A DNA stretch of 64,000 nucleotides, taken from assembly GCA_036927565.1 (NCBI GenBank), contig JAYESD010000005.1:86592301-86656300 (forward strand), written 5' to 3'. Each line of letters starts with the position of its first letter. Position 1 is the first letter of the stretch. The DNA comes from Tuctoria greenei (taxonomy: Eukaryota; Streptophyta; Magnoliopsida; Poales; Poaceae). Shown here one piece after another: positions 51,657 through 62,483 of the stretch. The notes under the pieces were generated by a model. The model saw nothing but the letters and a program-made list of their open reading frames with translations. It searched no databases and was not told the DNA's origin. Made by a program: the position numbers and the translations under genes.

Positions 51657-54600
51657 ATGGAGTTGGGTCTCCGCGAGAGCCGCTTGAAGACCAAAGGTGA
51701 CCTGAAGAAGGTTCGGGCCCTCATGGGGTGGTCCTCGAACTTCTTCAACCGCCTGGTCTGTGCCGGTGGGGAGCTCCCGTTCGAGAAGGAGCATGCCGGC
51801 GAGATGGTGTACTTCTCTGCGTACGCCATGGTGGGGTTGATCCCGCCTTTTTCCTCCTTTTTATTGATGCTACTAGACTTCTATGGTCTGCAGCTGTACC
51901 ACCTTGGCCCCCACTCCATTCTTCTAGTGTCTGTCTTCGTCCACTTCTGTGAAATGTGGGTGGGCATCCCCCCCTGCATTGAGCTTTTCCGGACCTTCTT
52001 CACCGTCCATACCACCGGAAGGAGTAATGAGTACCTTGGCTTCTACTACTTCGTGAAGCGCAAGAAGTGCCCATTCAAGTACCTCCGGTCATTTCCCTCT
52101 GGAAAGTGGGATGATTGGAAGAAGGACTGGATAGTCATCCGGGTGGAGGAGCACGAGAAGCTGGAGCTGCCCAAAGGCCTCCCCAACATCGACACTGCAG
52201 TCTCGAGTGAAGCTCAGGTGCTGTCGGATGCCTTCAACCCTGCTCTGACCAGGATCCGCTAGTGTGTGGAGGGAGGATTAACTCCTCAGGCGGTATTTTG
52301 CAATTTCCTGGTCAACAGGTGGGCACCGCTGAAGAGGAGAGAAAAACTCGCTTTGGCCCGCAACAGTGTGATGGACGATGACCGGGTCGAGACCGGGCTG
52401 AAGTCCAACATGGAGGGGGCGACCTTGGAGTTTCATCTCAAGAAGTTCCAGCACGACATCGACATCGCGGGTGATGAAATGACCCCGCCACCAGCTTTCC
52501 TCCCTCTGAACGTGGAAGTAGAGTTCAGCAGGGAGCTCCAGCGGACGATGCCGGTGCTTGACGACCTTGGTGTCATCGAGAGAAGATCGATCTCCAGGGT
52601 GGTGATCCCTGGGGCTTCTGAAGGTGGCTCCGACCCTGCCCCGAAGCCAAGGACCAAAGTTGTCGGCAAGGCCAAGGAGCCAGCGGACGAACCCTCAAGC
52701 CGGAAGAGGAAACTGAAGCATGCCGACGGAAGGTCCGTCAGGCCTGCATCCTCTGCAGCAGCTCCTTCTCCCCGGAGGGGGAGGTCTTCTACAATTGCGA
52801 CGACTGCACTTGCAGCAGTGTCTTCCCGGGGTGCTAGCTCCGGGCATGTGACTCTAGCACTAGGGCCAGTTGAGGCCTCTGGGTCCAGAGGTCCTTCTCG
52901 GTCGAGGGGGACCTCGACTAAGGAAATGCCCGCGGCTGCAACAAGTTTCGGGGGGCCCTCTGGAGCTACCATGCCGACAGCGGCCATGGTCAGTCCAGAA
53001 CGCCCGGGAAAAAGATTCCATGCAAGCTGGTGCGGAAGCCTTCCGAGGTAGTTTTTAATCTTTAACTCAGACAGTTGTTTTGTTGTAGTAACTGTTTTTT
53101 AAGTTTTTCATCCATCGTCTGCAGCATCCCTAAGAAGAGGAGTGAGGCTCCACCCTAAGCCACAGCAGCTGAAGTTGTGAGGGCGGAGGCTTCTACTCCT
53201 ATCCTGGTGCCACCCCAAGTGGTGGCTGAAGCTGCGGCAGCTCCGGCGCCAGCTGTCGTGGTCATGGACCTTGACTCATCCCCCAAGACTCTCGTGGTAG
53301 CGCCGGACCACGGGAGAGAAGATGCGCCAGCGGCACCTGCCCCGGAGGTTGAAGCCCCGGGTCTTGCTGCTGAGATGATGGAAGCTTCGGCCATTGAGCC
53401 AGAGGAAGCAGTGATTCCGGCCCCAGAGCCGGAAATTGTTGAAGCCCCGGCGGTTGAGCCGGATGTTGAGGAAGTCCCGGCGGTTGAGCCGGCTACCTCT
53501 GAAGCTCCGGCCTTAGAGCCGGTTGCCACTGAAGCTCCGACTGCAGAGATGGTTGCAGTTGAAGACCTTCCGGCGCCTGAGCCGGTTGAGGTTGAAGCTC
53601 CGGCCTCAGGGCCGGTTGTTGTTGACCTTATGGCGCCGGAGCCAGTCGTTGTGGAGGCATCAGCACTCGAACCCATGATGGTCGAGGTGCCAACGCCGGA
53701 GCCACCAGCGGAGGAGGAGCCCGGGGCGGAGCCAGAAGTAGCCTCTGCTCCTGAAGTGATGACAGCGGAGGTGCCTGCTGCGGAGCCGGGGTGCCCTAAT
53801 GAAGTCGCTGGCCCCCTGCCTGAGGGGGCAAATGAAGACCTGGCGGTAGGGCCTTCGGAACCACATCCGGAGGTCGGAACTTCTTCTGTGGGACCCTCCT
53901 CAGTGGTGACTGAGGCTATCCCGGAGGACGGCCCTAGTGCCGTGGAGGCTTAGGGGACCACTCTTGTGGAGTGGGACCCAATTTTTGTAAGCGAGAACCC
54001 GCTGGAACCAGCGGAGGAGACCCCAGCAGGTTCGGACCCTATTCCCCTGTCATTGTCCATTGACAACGCTTGCTCCAGTCTGCGTCAAGTCCAGCTGGCG
54101 TTCTACCACGACAGCAAGGCTCTTAAGAGGAGCGCCAAACCCATAGGCGGTGGCGTAACCGGCTCTACTTCGAGACCAAGCTGGCGCAGTCGAGGCTGGC
54201 AGACGACAAAGAGTGGATCAAACAGGAGAAGGTCCGCCTGGAATACTGGGGCAAATTATTGGATGATAGGGAGAGCTTGACCCGTGCCCTCGACGCTCAA
54301 TCCCGGGCCATTTATGAGCAGACCAAGGCAGCTAATAGTGCGGCTGATGATCACCAAGAAAGGCTTGAAGCCATTAACACTACTCTCATCAAGCGTTGGG
54401 AGGCTCTTGAAGAGAGGGAGAAGAGGCTCGAAGACGAAGAGCAAAAACTCCTAGAGCTGCGGGATGACGTCTTGAAGAGGGAGGAGGAGCTCGCCGAAAA
54501 GGTGGCTCTGGCTGACAAGGGCCTCGAGGAACACGCCAAGAAATTGGAGGAGCGTTGCGTCGAGGAGGAGGAAAAGGCCTGGGTGCGAGGGCAGGAAATC

Positions 54601-55197
54601 TACAAGCAAGAGTGTGCCATCGCTGCCAGGGAGAAGAAAGTTAGGGGCCGGGAGAAGGACCTGGTCGACCACCGGAACAAGATCTACCTCCGGGAGGAGG
54701 AGCTCGGAAAACTCGAGAAGCAGGTTGCTAAAAAGATTCAGCAAAATGCCAAAGAGGTTGAGCGCCTTGCTCGTGAGAATTCTGAACTGGCGGCAGCCAA
54801 AAGATCCTTGGAGGAACTAAAGGGCTTGAGGACTGCAGACTCCCTACAGGTTTGGGAGTTCCTGAGCAAAGCCAACGACGCGCTGACACCAATGGGCTTC
54901 AGTCCCGTGCGTCCGGATGATCCGGAGCCGGAGCCGGACCTGGCGTTGCAGGCGTTGAGCTCGACGGGTAACAAACTCTCCCAGGTGGGTGACGTTATTG
55001 CGGACCAATTGGAAGTTGAGGGGCATTCCTTGGCGAAGAACGTCGTAGAGTATGTGCTGACGTGCTACACCAGCCGGGATCCCCAATTTCCTCTAGACCC
55101 GGTGCTTGAAGGTCCCGTCGAAGGAGAAGGTGAAGCCACCTGAGCCGACATGTCGGAGGTTGCTCAGAAAGTCGCCCAGTTCTTCCATAGGGTATAG
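51657..55197 (+). pseudogene. Reverse-strand extra gene of Tat-2, spliced
   Basis: ATG 51657 (MELGLRESRLKTKGDLKKV). Exon 1 (51657-53047) matches Tat-1 throughout, with one TAG at 52260-52262 (CAG in Tat-1). The intron 53048-53124 has GT-AG ends. Exon 2 has a TAA near 53155, the Ala-Pro-Glu repeats (AVEPATSEAPALEPV-like, 53180-53780), a TAG at 53951-53953, a one-base loss near 54124, and then an open coiled coil of nearly 300 residues (54259-55143, KLEERCVEEEEKAWVRGQE, VERLARENSELAAAKRSLEE). The natural end is near 55197. Exon boundaries, domain order and C-terminal PVRPDDPEPE block are the same as in Tat-1, so the gene was a functional part of the family. Confidence 0.85.
53048..53124 (+). 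other. Intron of the Tat-2 reverse-strand gene
   Basis: CTTCCGAG|GTAGTTTTTAATC ... CATCGTCTGCAG|CATCCCTAAG; 77 bp against 81 bp in Tat-1, same boundaries and same frame on splicing. Confidence 0.8.
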
Positions 55198-55455
55198 GAC
55201 CATCTCTGTAGCTCCCACTTGTATTCTCTCTTTTTCTTCCCCAATTTTGTAATCCCTTGTCTCCAGATGAATGAAATCCAAATTTTTGCGAATTTCATTT
55301 TTTGTCTTCAACACTTTTGTCTTCACTTGCCCCCCTGGTAGATGTACACAATTTGATTGTGAACATGTACCAAGAGGATATATTATTTTGTTGAAGACTT
55401 GTTTGCTTCGAACTTGTAGAATGTAGGTCTGAAGTCTTCGATAGTGAAGGCCCCC
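55198..55455. other. 3' flank of the Tat-2 reverse-strand gene
   Basis: Conserved with 30997-31240 (CCAATTTTGTAATC, CTCCAGATGAATGAAATCC). Likely 3' untranslated sequence. Confidence 0.45.
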
Positions 55456-55800
55456 TGAGGTTGTCGGAGCTTAGAAGCTCTGGCATTGACTACCGTCGGA
55501 GCTTAGTAGCTCCGGGAATAGTCCCTATCAACGCGTAGAGCACCGATAGTTATCCCTCCGGGGTGTCAGGGCTTAGTAGCTCCAGCAGTGACCTTTGTCA
55601 ACACGTAGCTTGTCAGCAGCAGACTCTGCTTGTGGGGTCTTCTCACCATCTTTTATTTTGCGTCGACGGTTGGCCCCCCTAGCTTTACCGGAGCTTGGTT
55701 GCTCCAGTGATGCTCGTTTTCAATGTTTAACATCGATTACAAGCCACCTAGGGGGAGTCGGAGCTTTGTTAGCTCCGGCTTTTCTCCATCAACGTGGATT
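55456..55800. repeat. Cluster of five GGAGCTTAGTAGCTCC hairpins (Tat-2)
   Basis: Palindromes near 55466, 55497, 55568, 55690 and 55758 match the five of Tat-1 in order and spacing. Their loops differ (TAGA, TAGT, TGGTT, TTGTT) while the arms mostly hold. Confidence 0.85.
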
Positions 55801-56513
55801 CTTTATTTTTCCTGCACACTGAAGCCAAGAAAAATAGTAAAATTTGCTCCTTGCCTATAACTTCGTCACGGCTTACGATTCCCAAGAAAGTTTTAGGTCA
55901 AACACAATTCTGAATACAACCGGATGCGTTGCCTTCTTTCTTCCAGATCCAATTGTACTTGGACCCGCCTTACTTCGGCCTGCCAAGGTGTAGGTAGAGT
56001 GGCGTACTTAGGGTGCTTGACCAGGCTAAGTCGATAGCACACTCCGGCCCTAGATTGGCTTGGCGACATTCAGGCGAGTGGGCCATGAACAACATTTGAA
56101 TCCAAAAGAATTGACAATACAGCTCGAATTGTACATGAACTGGTCAAACTAAAATTTCTTAAGAATTGCACAACTTTGTTATAGATAAGAAAGAGAAAAA
56201 TAAAAAATGTTGAGCCTGTACAAAATAAATGCATGTGGAGTCTGTTTCACATGAAGATGTCTTTCATTATAGGTCCGGGGTACAGGGGAAAGAAGTACAC
56301 TCTTAGGGTGCGGAACCAGGCTAAGCGTGCTTCGTTTCTCGTTTGACCCAGGGTAGCTAGCCACACTTTTAGTCCTGAGACTGTGACAAGTGTTGCATGA
56401 ACTTTGCGGACCTTCCAGGAAAGGTCCGGCTGTTCTCCCGGAGGAACTACCCGACTTTGTACAATGACTCTATAACATACACCTCAAGTTACTATAGACT
56501 CACCTCTGTGATA
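55801..56513. other. Tat-2 non-coding spacer downstream of integrase
   Basis: Conserved with 31590-32312; no coding frame. Confidence 0.55.
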
Positions 56514-57977
56514 TTAAGTGTAGAACTTACGGAGGTGCTCAATGTTCCAAGGATTTGGGAGAGGTGTCCAATCCTTGATAGCCAAGTGAACGCTTCTGGG
56601 ACAGGATACTTTAATCACTCGGAAGGGTCCCTCCCAGCTGGGGGAGAGTTTGTTTAACCCTTCTCTGAATTGTATTCTCCGTAACACCAGATCGCCTTCC
56701 TCGAGCTGTCGGTTGTGTACATGCCACTGATGATAGCGCCGAAGGGCTTGGCGGTATCGGGCATTCCGAACAGCTGCTTGGCACCTTCCCTCCTCAAGGA
56801 GGTCTAGGTCTTCACGCCGGAGCTGGTCCTGCATGGCTTCGTCGAAGGTCCGGACCCGGAGTGACCACAAGGTGATTTCCGGAGGAAGGATTGCTTCAGC
56901 TCCGTACACCAGGAAGAAGGGTGTCTCTCCAGTTGACCGGTTTGGAGTTGTCCTGTTTGCCCATAAGGTGGGCAGAAGCTCTTCAATCCAGTTGGCTCCA
57001 TGTTTTTTCAAGCGCTCATAGGTGCGCGTTTTCAGTCCTTTTAGGATTTCAGCATTTGCTCTCTTGGCATGGCCATTGCTTGCTGGGTGAGCTATGGAGG
57101 CGTAGCAAACTTGAATGTCGAGGTCTTCGCAATATCCTTGAAATGCAGAGCTTGTGAATTGGGTCCCGTTATCAGTAATGATTTTGTTTGGGACTCCAAA
57201 TCTGCATACAATAGACTGCAAAAAGTTGATAGCAGATTGCTTGTTTATTGTCACAACTGGAGTTGCTTCCGGTCACTTGGTGAACTTGTCAATGGCGACA
57301 TACAGGAACTTGTAACCTCCGACGGCTCTTCGGAAAGGTCCCAAGATGTCCATCGCCCACACCGCGAAGGGCCATGTAGGAGGTATCATTTGTAGAGGCT
57401 GAGCCAGTGTATGAATTTGCCTTGCATGAAATTAGCATGCTTCGCATTTCTTCACCAGCTTAGTTGCATCCTGGAGTGCTGTAGGCCAGTAGAATCCATG
57501 CCGGAAGGCTTTACCGACCAACGTGCGGGAAGACACGTGGTTCCCACACTCGCCTCCATGGATTTCTGCGAGGAGCTCGCAGCCTTCTTCCCTTGTGATG
57601 CACTGCATTAGGACGCCGTTGGCACCACGCGGTAGAGATCCCCTTCTACCAACGTGTATCTTTTTAGCCAATCTGACTATCCGGTCAGCGGATACATCAT
57701 CGTCAGGAAGGATATTGTCTTTCAAGTAGCTCCGGATCTCCGAGATCCATGCAACGGAGCTAACTTGAGCATTCGAGTCTTGCGTGCTGGGTTGCTCGAA
57801 GCTTCCGGCAGCACCTATGACCCTCGATGGCTGCCATGGTAACAGGGCCATCGGGACCGTCAGCTTCGGGATGCTGATCTCGCCCCCTTCGCTCAGTTCG
57901 GCAGGCTGAGCTGTTGGTTTTGACAACCTCCGGACAAAAGTTCTGTCAGGAGCCGGAGCTCCGGTTGACGCTTTCAT
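56514..57977 (-). pseudogene. Tat-2 integrase, catalytic Glu replaced
   Basis: The zinc-binding region HGGECGNH...CEAC is present, followed by a stop (57432) that removes the next residue. The core continues with AMDILGPF, a stop at TK*PEAT (about 57276), and from 57254 an open frame with TDNGTQF and then NGHAKRAN. In Tat-1 the latter is NGQAERAN, so the catalytic Glu is Lys here (codon 57063-57065). The C-terminal domain is open to the natural stop at 56514 (WNIEHLRKFYT). It cannot integrate. Confidence 0.9.
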
Positions 57978-60056
57978 TGAGAGTTGTCGGCTTCAGCGTT
58001 GTGGACACGCTGGACATGGTGGAGGTCTAGGACTTCGAAGTCCTTCTGAAGCCTCTGGACTTCAAGGAGGTAAGCAGCTAGCTGGAGATTGTTGCAGGAG
58101 CATTCACCCTTCACTTGTTTAATGATGAGCTGTGAATATCCCTTGACCAGCAGCTGCTTGACATCGTATGACAGTGCCACCTTTAGTCCGTAGATGAGTG
58201 ATTCGTACTCCTCCATGTTGTTGGTCGCCTTGAAGTCAAGGTGTACCATGTATTTTACCTTCTCCCCGATTGGTGCGAGGAGAAGGGACTCCAGCTCGGG
58301 CCCCGTGCTTTTGCATGGAGCCGTCGAAGTAGAGGGTCCAGTGAGGCTCGATGAAGACCGGAGCCTTGTGTTCCGGCTTCTGCTCACTAGGGCCTCCAGG
58401 GTTTGATGGAGAGGGAGTCCATTCTGCCACGAAATCCGCCAATGCTTGACTCTTGATTGCTTGCCTTGGAATGAATTTGAGATCGGATTCGGCCAATTCC
58501 GCTGCCCACTTTGCAATATTCCCAGTTGAATTGGGATTATGCAAGATTGCTCGAAGTGGGTAAGAAGTCACCACTAAAATCTTGTGAGCTTGGAAGTAAC
58601 GGCGAAGCTTCCTGGAGGCGATAAGAACTGCATAGAGCAGCTTATGCACCTCTAAGTATCGAGTCTTGGCGTCATGAAGTACTTCACTGATGAAGTACAC
58701 TGGGCACTGGATGGTCCAGACCCTCCCGGAGGGGCCCAGAGCTTCCTCTTCATTGACCCGGATCCTCCCGGAAGGATCCAGACCTTCTTCGGGGACCTCC
58801 GGGTCCTTGCTGGAGGGACCCGGAGCTTTTTCAGAAGTGACCTGGATCCTCCCAAAGGGGTCTGGGTCTTTTGAAGTAACTTCTTGTGGACTCAAGTCTG
58901 GGAACTGGGACCCAGACTCGCTTTCAGGAACCTCCGGACCCTCCCAGAGGGGTCTGGATTCCTGAGTATGGGATAGTTCTTGTCTCTCCGCAACTAGGAC
59001 CATACTGACGACTTCATCAGTTGCTGAAATGTAAAGCAGCAAAGGCTCACTAGGGTTCGGAGCTACCAAAGTTGGTAGGGTGGTGAGGAACTGTTTTAGC
59101 TCCTGGAACGCCTTTTCTGCTTCTTCAGACCATTGGAATGGTCCGGACTTCCTCAATAACTTGAAGAAGGGAAGTGACCGTTCTGCCAGTCTTGAAATGA
59201 ACCGGCTGAGGGCTGCTAGACATCCAGTCAGCTTTTAGACATCCTTGATGCGGGCTGGTGGCCGCATGTCTTCAATGGCTTTGATCTTCGCCGGATTAGC
59301 TTCTATGCCCCGGTGACTTACCAGGAAACCAAGAATTTTTCCGGAGCTAACCCCGAAGACACACTTGTCTGGGTTTAGCTTTATGCGGGTGACCCGCAGC
59401 TTGTCGAAGACAGCGTGCAAGGTGTCAAGGAATGACTCCTTGTTCTTGACCTTGACCACGATGTCATCGACGTACACTTCCACTATGTCTCTAATGAGTT
59501 CTTCAAAAGTTTTGTACATAGCTCGTACAAAGGTTGAAGCTGCATTCTTGAGACCAAATGGCATGGTTGTATAACAGTACAATCCATCTACTGCGATGAA
59601 AGAGGTATGCTCTTCATCTTCCCTAGACATTCTGATTTGATGATACCCAGAATATGCGTCTAGGAAACACAGTAATTCACACCCGGAGGTGGAATCCACT
59701 ATCTGATCTATTCTAGGTAGTGGGAATGGATCTTTTGGACATGCCTTATTTAGTGTTGTGTAGTCAATACACATCTGAAGCTTCCCACCGGCCTTGGGCA
59801 CAACGACTGGGTTTGCCAGCCATTTTGGATGGAAGACTTCTCGAATGAATCCAGCTTCGAGCAACTTCTTCACTTCTTGTCGAACGAAGTTCTGTCGCTC
59901 CAGGGATTGCTTCCGAGGCTTCTGATGCACGGGCCGGGCGTCAGGGTAGATCTTCATATTGTGCTCAATAACTTCCCTGGGGATCCCAGGCATTTGTGGT
60001 GGTTGCCAGGCAAACACGTCGACATTTGCCCGGAGGAAAGCGATGAGTGCGAGTTC
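57978..60056 (-). pseudogene. Tat-2 reverse transcriptase, RNase H and archaeal-type RNase H
   Basis: Reverse transcriptase 60017-59235 is open with CIDYTTLNKACPKDPFPLPRI, MPFGLKNAASTF and YVDD, then a stop at IKDV* (CAG in Tat-1). The thumb and first RNase H continue open from 59156, including the in-frame repeat insert (58700-58990). A frameshift near 58295 separates the second RNase H, whose KGDLQL motif is now KGYSQL (catalytic Asp lost), and which ends early at EADNSQ. The family makes double-stranded cDNA; this copy is inactive. Confidence 0.9.
58700..58975. repeat. Minisatellite inside the Tat-2 RNase H region
   Basis: Units built on ACCCTCCCGGAGGGG and GATCCTCCCGGAAGGATC, open on the minus strand in the pol frame (DPSGRIRV, DPFGRIQV, GPSGRVWT). 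Same location as in Tat-1 (34500-34765), with diverged unit content. Confidence 0.85.
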
Positions 60057-62444
60057 CTATTTGTCATTCAACCCCCCCGATATACGGGTGGTCTGAACGG
60101 CATGGGAACCGATTTGGACGACTTTGACGGGAATGTCGGTGTCGCCGCTTGGCTGCACACGAGGTGCAGAAGTCGAGCCTCGCTGATGAATGCTCGGGGG
60201 TTTTGGAGCTTGCTCATGCCTGGAGTCCTCCTCTTGCGCCGTAGTATGCGCATGAAGTTCTTCCAGAGCAGTTACTCCGGCAGTGCGATCTCCGCGGATC
60301 CGGAGAACGCCTACTGGTGTTGGCATCTTTAACACTAAGTAGCCATAATGAGCAGCTGCCATGAATTTGTACAAGGCAGGCCTGCCCAAGATGGTGTTGA
60401 AAGGTAAGTTGATCTGAGCAACGTCAAAGACCAACTTCTCAGTGTGATACTTCTCCCGGGTCCCGAAGATAACGGGGAGAGTAATAGCACCGAGTGGGGT
60501 AATGGCTCCCGGACCTACTCCGGAGAAAGGTCGGGAGGGATGAAGATCTAAAGGTCGGAGCTGAAGCTTGGTAAAAGCTTCGAAGCTTATAACATGGTGG
60601 AGCTGAATGTTATTGATGGTAGGAGATACCATCAAAGGTAACTGGCCTGCTCCAACCATGCTTTGAGGGCAGTCCGAAGCATCAAAAGTGATGGCCGTGT
60701 CCATCCACTTCCGATGAGGCTCCGCCCTGGCTATAGGAGCTACAGCGGCCATGTCCCGACGCATTGTCTTGAGGACGCGACGGGAGGTGATGTCCCATGA
60801 TCCACCAAAAATGGTGTTCATGGTCTTCCGACGCTCGTTGTCAGAGACGTCAGAATCGTCGTCAATGGAGGTGTAGACGGCCTTCAGGACCTTTTTGGGA
60901 TCCTGAAAACCTAACTCCTCTTCAGCCAGAGCTTCGTCAACTTTTAGTTTTCCTTCCCTCTGTCGGAAAGGAACTTCTTCTCGGCGCTTGTTGTAGCGCT
61001 TGGCAAGGTTTTGGACCTCCCGACAGTCTTCCAAACTTTGGCTCTCCGTCTTATGAATCGGACACCACACCTTGGGTTTGCCACCATCTTCAGAAGATGG
61101 TCGAGGCCGCTTCTCGGGGCGTGGCCCCCGGCCACCCAGAGCTGCAGCAGCTGCAGCATTAGATGCGCCGGCCGACGGCTTCTTCTTGCCGTTGGTCTTT
61201 TTCTTCTTCTTGCCACTCTCGGAGGTAGTGGCTTCGCCTTTGGAGGATTTCTTGTGATCCTCCGGAGGTGGTTTGGAGTGCATTTCACGGCCCTCCGCAG
61301 CTCTGGCACATTTGTCAGCCAAGCTGAAGAGTTTCGTGACACTGGTGATCTCCTTGATCGCCAGTTTCTCCAATATCTTCTTATCCTGTACGCCCTGTCT
61401 AAATGCCACAATAACAGAAGCGCTAGAGATAGAAGGGATAGTGTTTCGTACCTGAGAGAATCTCTGGATGAATGATCGCAGAGATTCTCCCCCTTTTTGC
61501 ACGACTGCAAAAAGGTCCAGTTCGGTGCCTGGTCGGGTGAATGAACTCCCGAAGTTGGCGGTGAACTGCCGGCACAACTCCTCCCAGCTGTTGATGGAGT
61601 TGGGTGGAAGGCTCATAAACCAGGACCGGGCGGTCCCAGTTAAAGCCATTGGAAAATAGTTGGCCATTACGGCCTCATTTCCTCCAGCTGCCAGGATAGC
61701 AGTGGAGTAAATCTGAAGAAATTCGATGGGATTAACGGTCCTGTCAAACTTCTCCGGCAGGTGAGGCCGGAATTTCTGTGGCCACCTCATCATACGCAGA
61801 TGCATGGCTAGGGCCGAACAACCTCCTCCTATTCCTTCAGGAGCAGGAATGTCCTGAGCTTCTCGTCTTTCACGAGCATGCTCAATATGGACTCGGCCGT
61901 CTTGTTGACGGTATCAGCGATCAAGCTCCGCCCGGAGGTCATGAGTTGAAAGCCTTGATACCGTTTGAGGTCATCGCGCCCCGGAGGGCAACGACGTCAC
62001 TTGCTGTGACACAGCACGTCTCCTGTTGTTGGAAACGTGCGGACCAAGTCTGCCAGACAACGTCCGTCGCTGCGACGGGGCCCTTCCTGAAGGAGGAGGA
62101 CCCTGGTTACTAATGCGATCGGCTGCTGCTGCAACCAAGTGTTCCACATCAGCCCTCCACTGCTCCATTGCATCCCAGGATGCATCCGGAGGTGGTGGGC
62201 GCTGAAGGAGAGCACGTGATGCATGGAGTGTGTGTTCCGGGTTGTCATGATTAGCCGATGCAGTGATTGACACCGGTGCACCATCGCGCTGCCCAGCTTG
62301 ATTTGCTGGTGGAGGCGGCGGTGGTGGAAGTGTGACTCCTGTTGGAACTGAGGTTCCTGCTAGTGGCTGAATATTGGAGGGATTGCCCCTAGCAGCTTGA
62401 ACAGCGGGATGACCATTGGATGATTCAGCAGCTGAGTTCACCAT
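60057..62444 (-). pseudogene. Tat-2 gag-protease with protease active site deleted
   Basis: ATG 62444 (MVNSAAESSNGHPAVQAARG). The Pro-rich N-terminus is open to 61971, where two stops (R*, R* contexts, CGA to TGA type) occur before 61805. From 61805 a 582-codon frame is open: gag core (PEKFDRTVNPIEFLQIYSTA, WFMSLPPNSINSWEELCRQF), zinc knuckle CPIHKTESQSLEDC (the middle His is Gln), then the protease region. There LHHV runs directly into ISFEAF, so the ten residues holding the D-G-G active site in Tat-1 are missing by an exact 30-base deletion near 60592. The segment ends at TAG 60057-60059 after GGLNDK, the same stop as in Tat-1, and pol continues in the same frame. Confidence 0.9.
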
Positions 62445-62463
62445 TCTTGAAATCTCAGGCGCC

Positions 62464-62481
62464 CCCCTACCTGGCGCGCCA
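62464..62481 (-). promoter_or_regulatory. Primer-binding site of Tat-2
   Basis: TGGCGCGCCAGGTAGGGG on the minus strand, two bases from the LTR end. It starts with TGG as required to pair with a tRNA CCA end. I could not name the tRNA. Confidence 0.7.
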
Positions 62482-62483
62482 AC

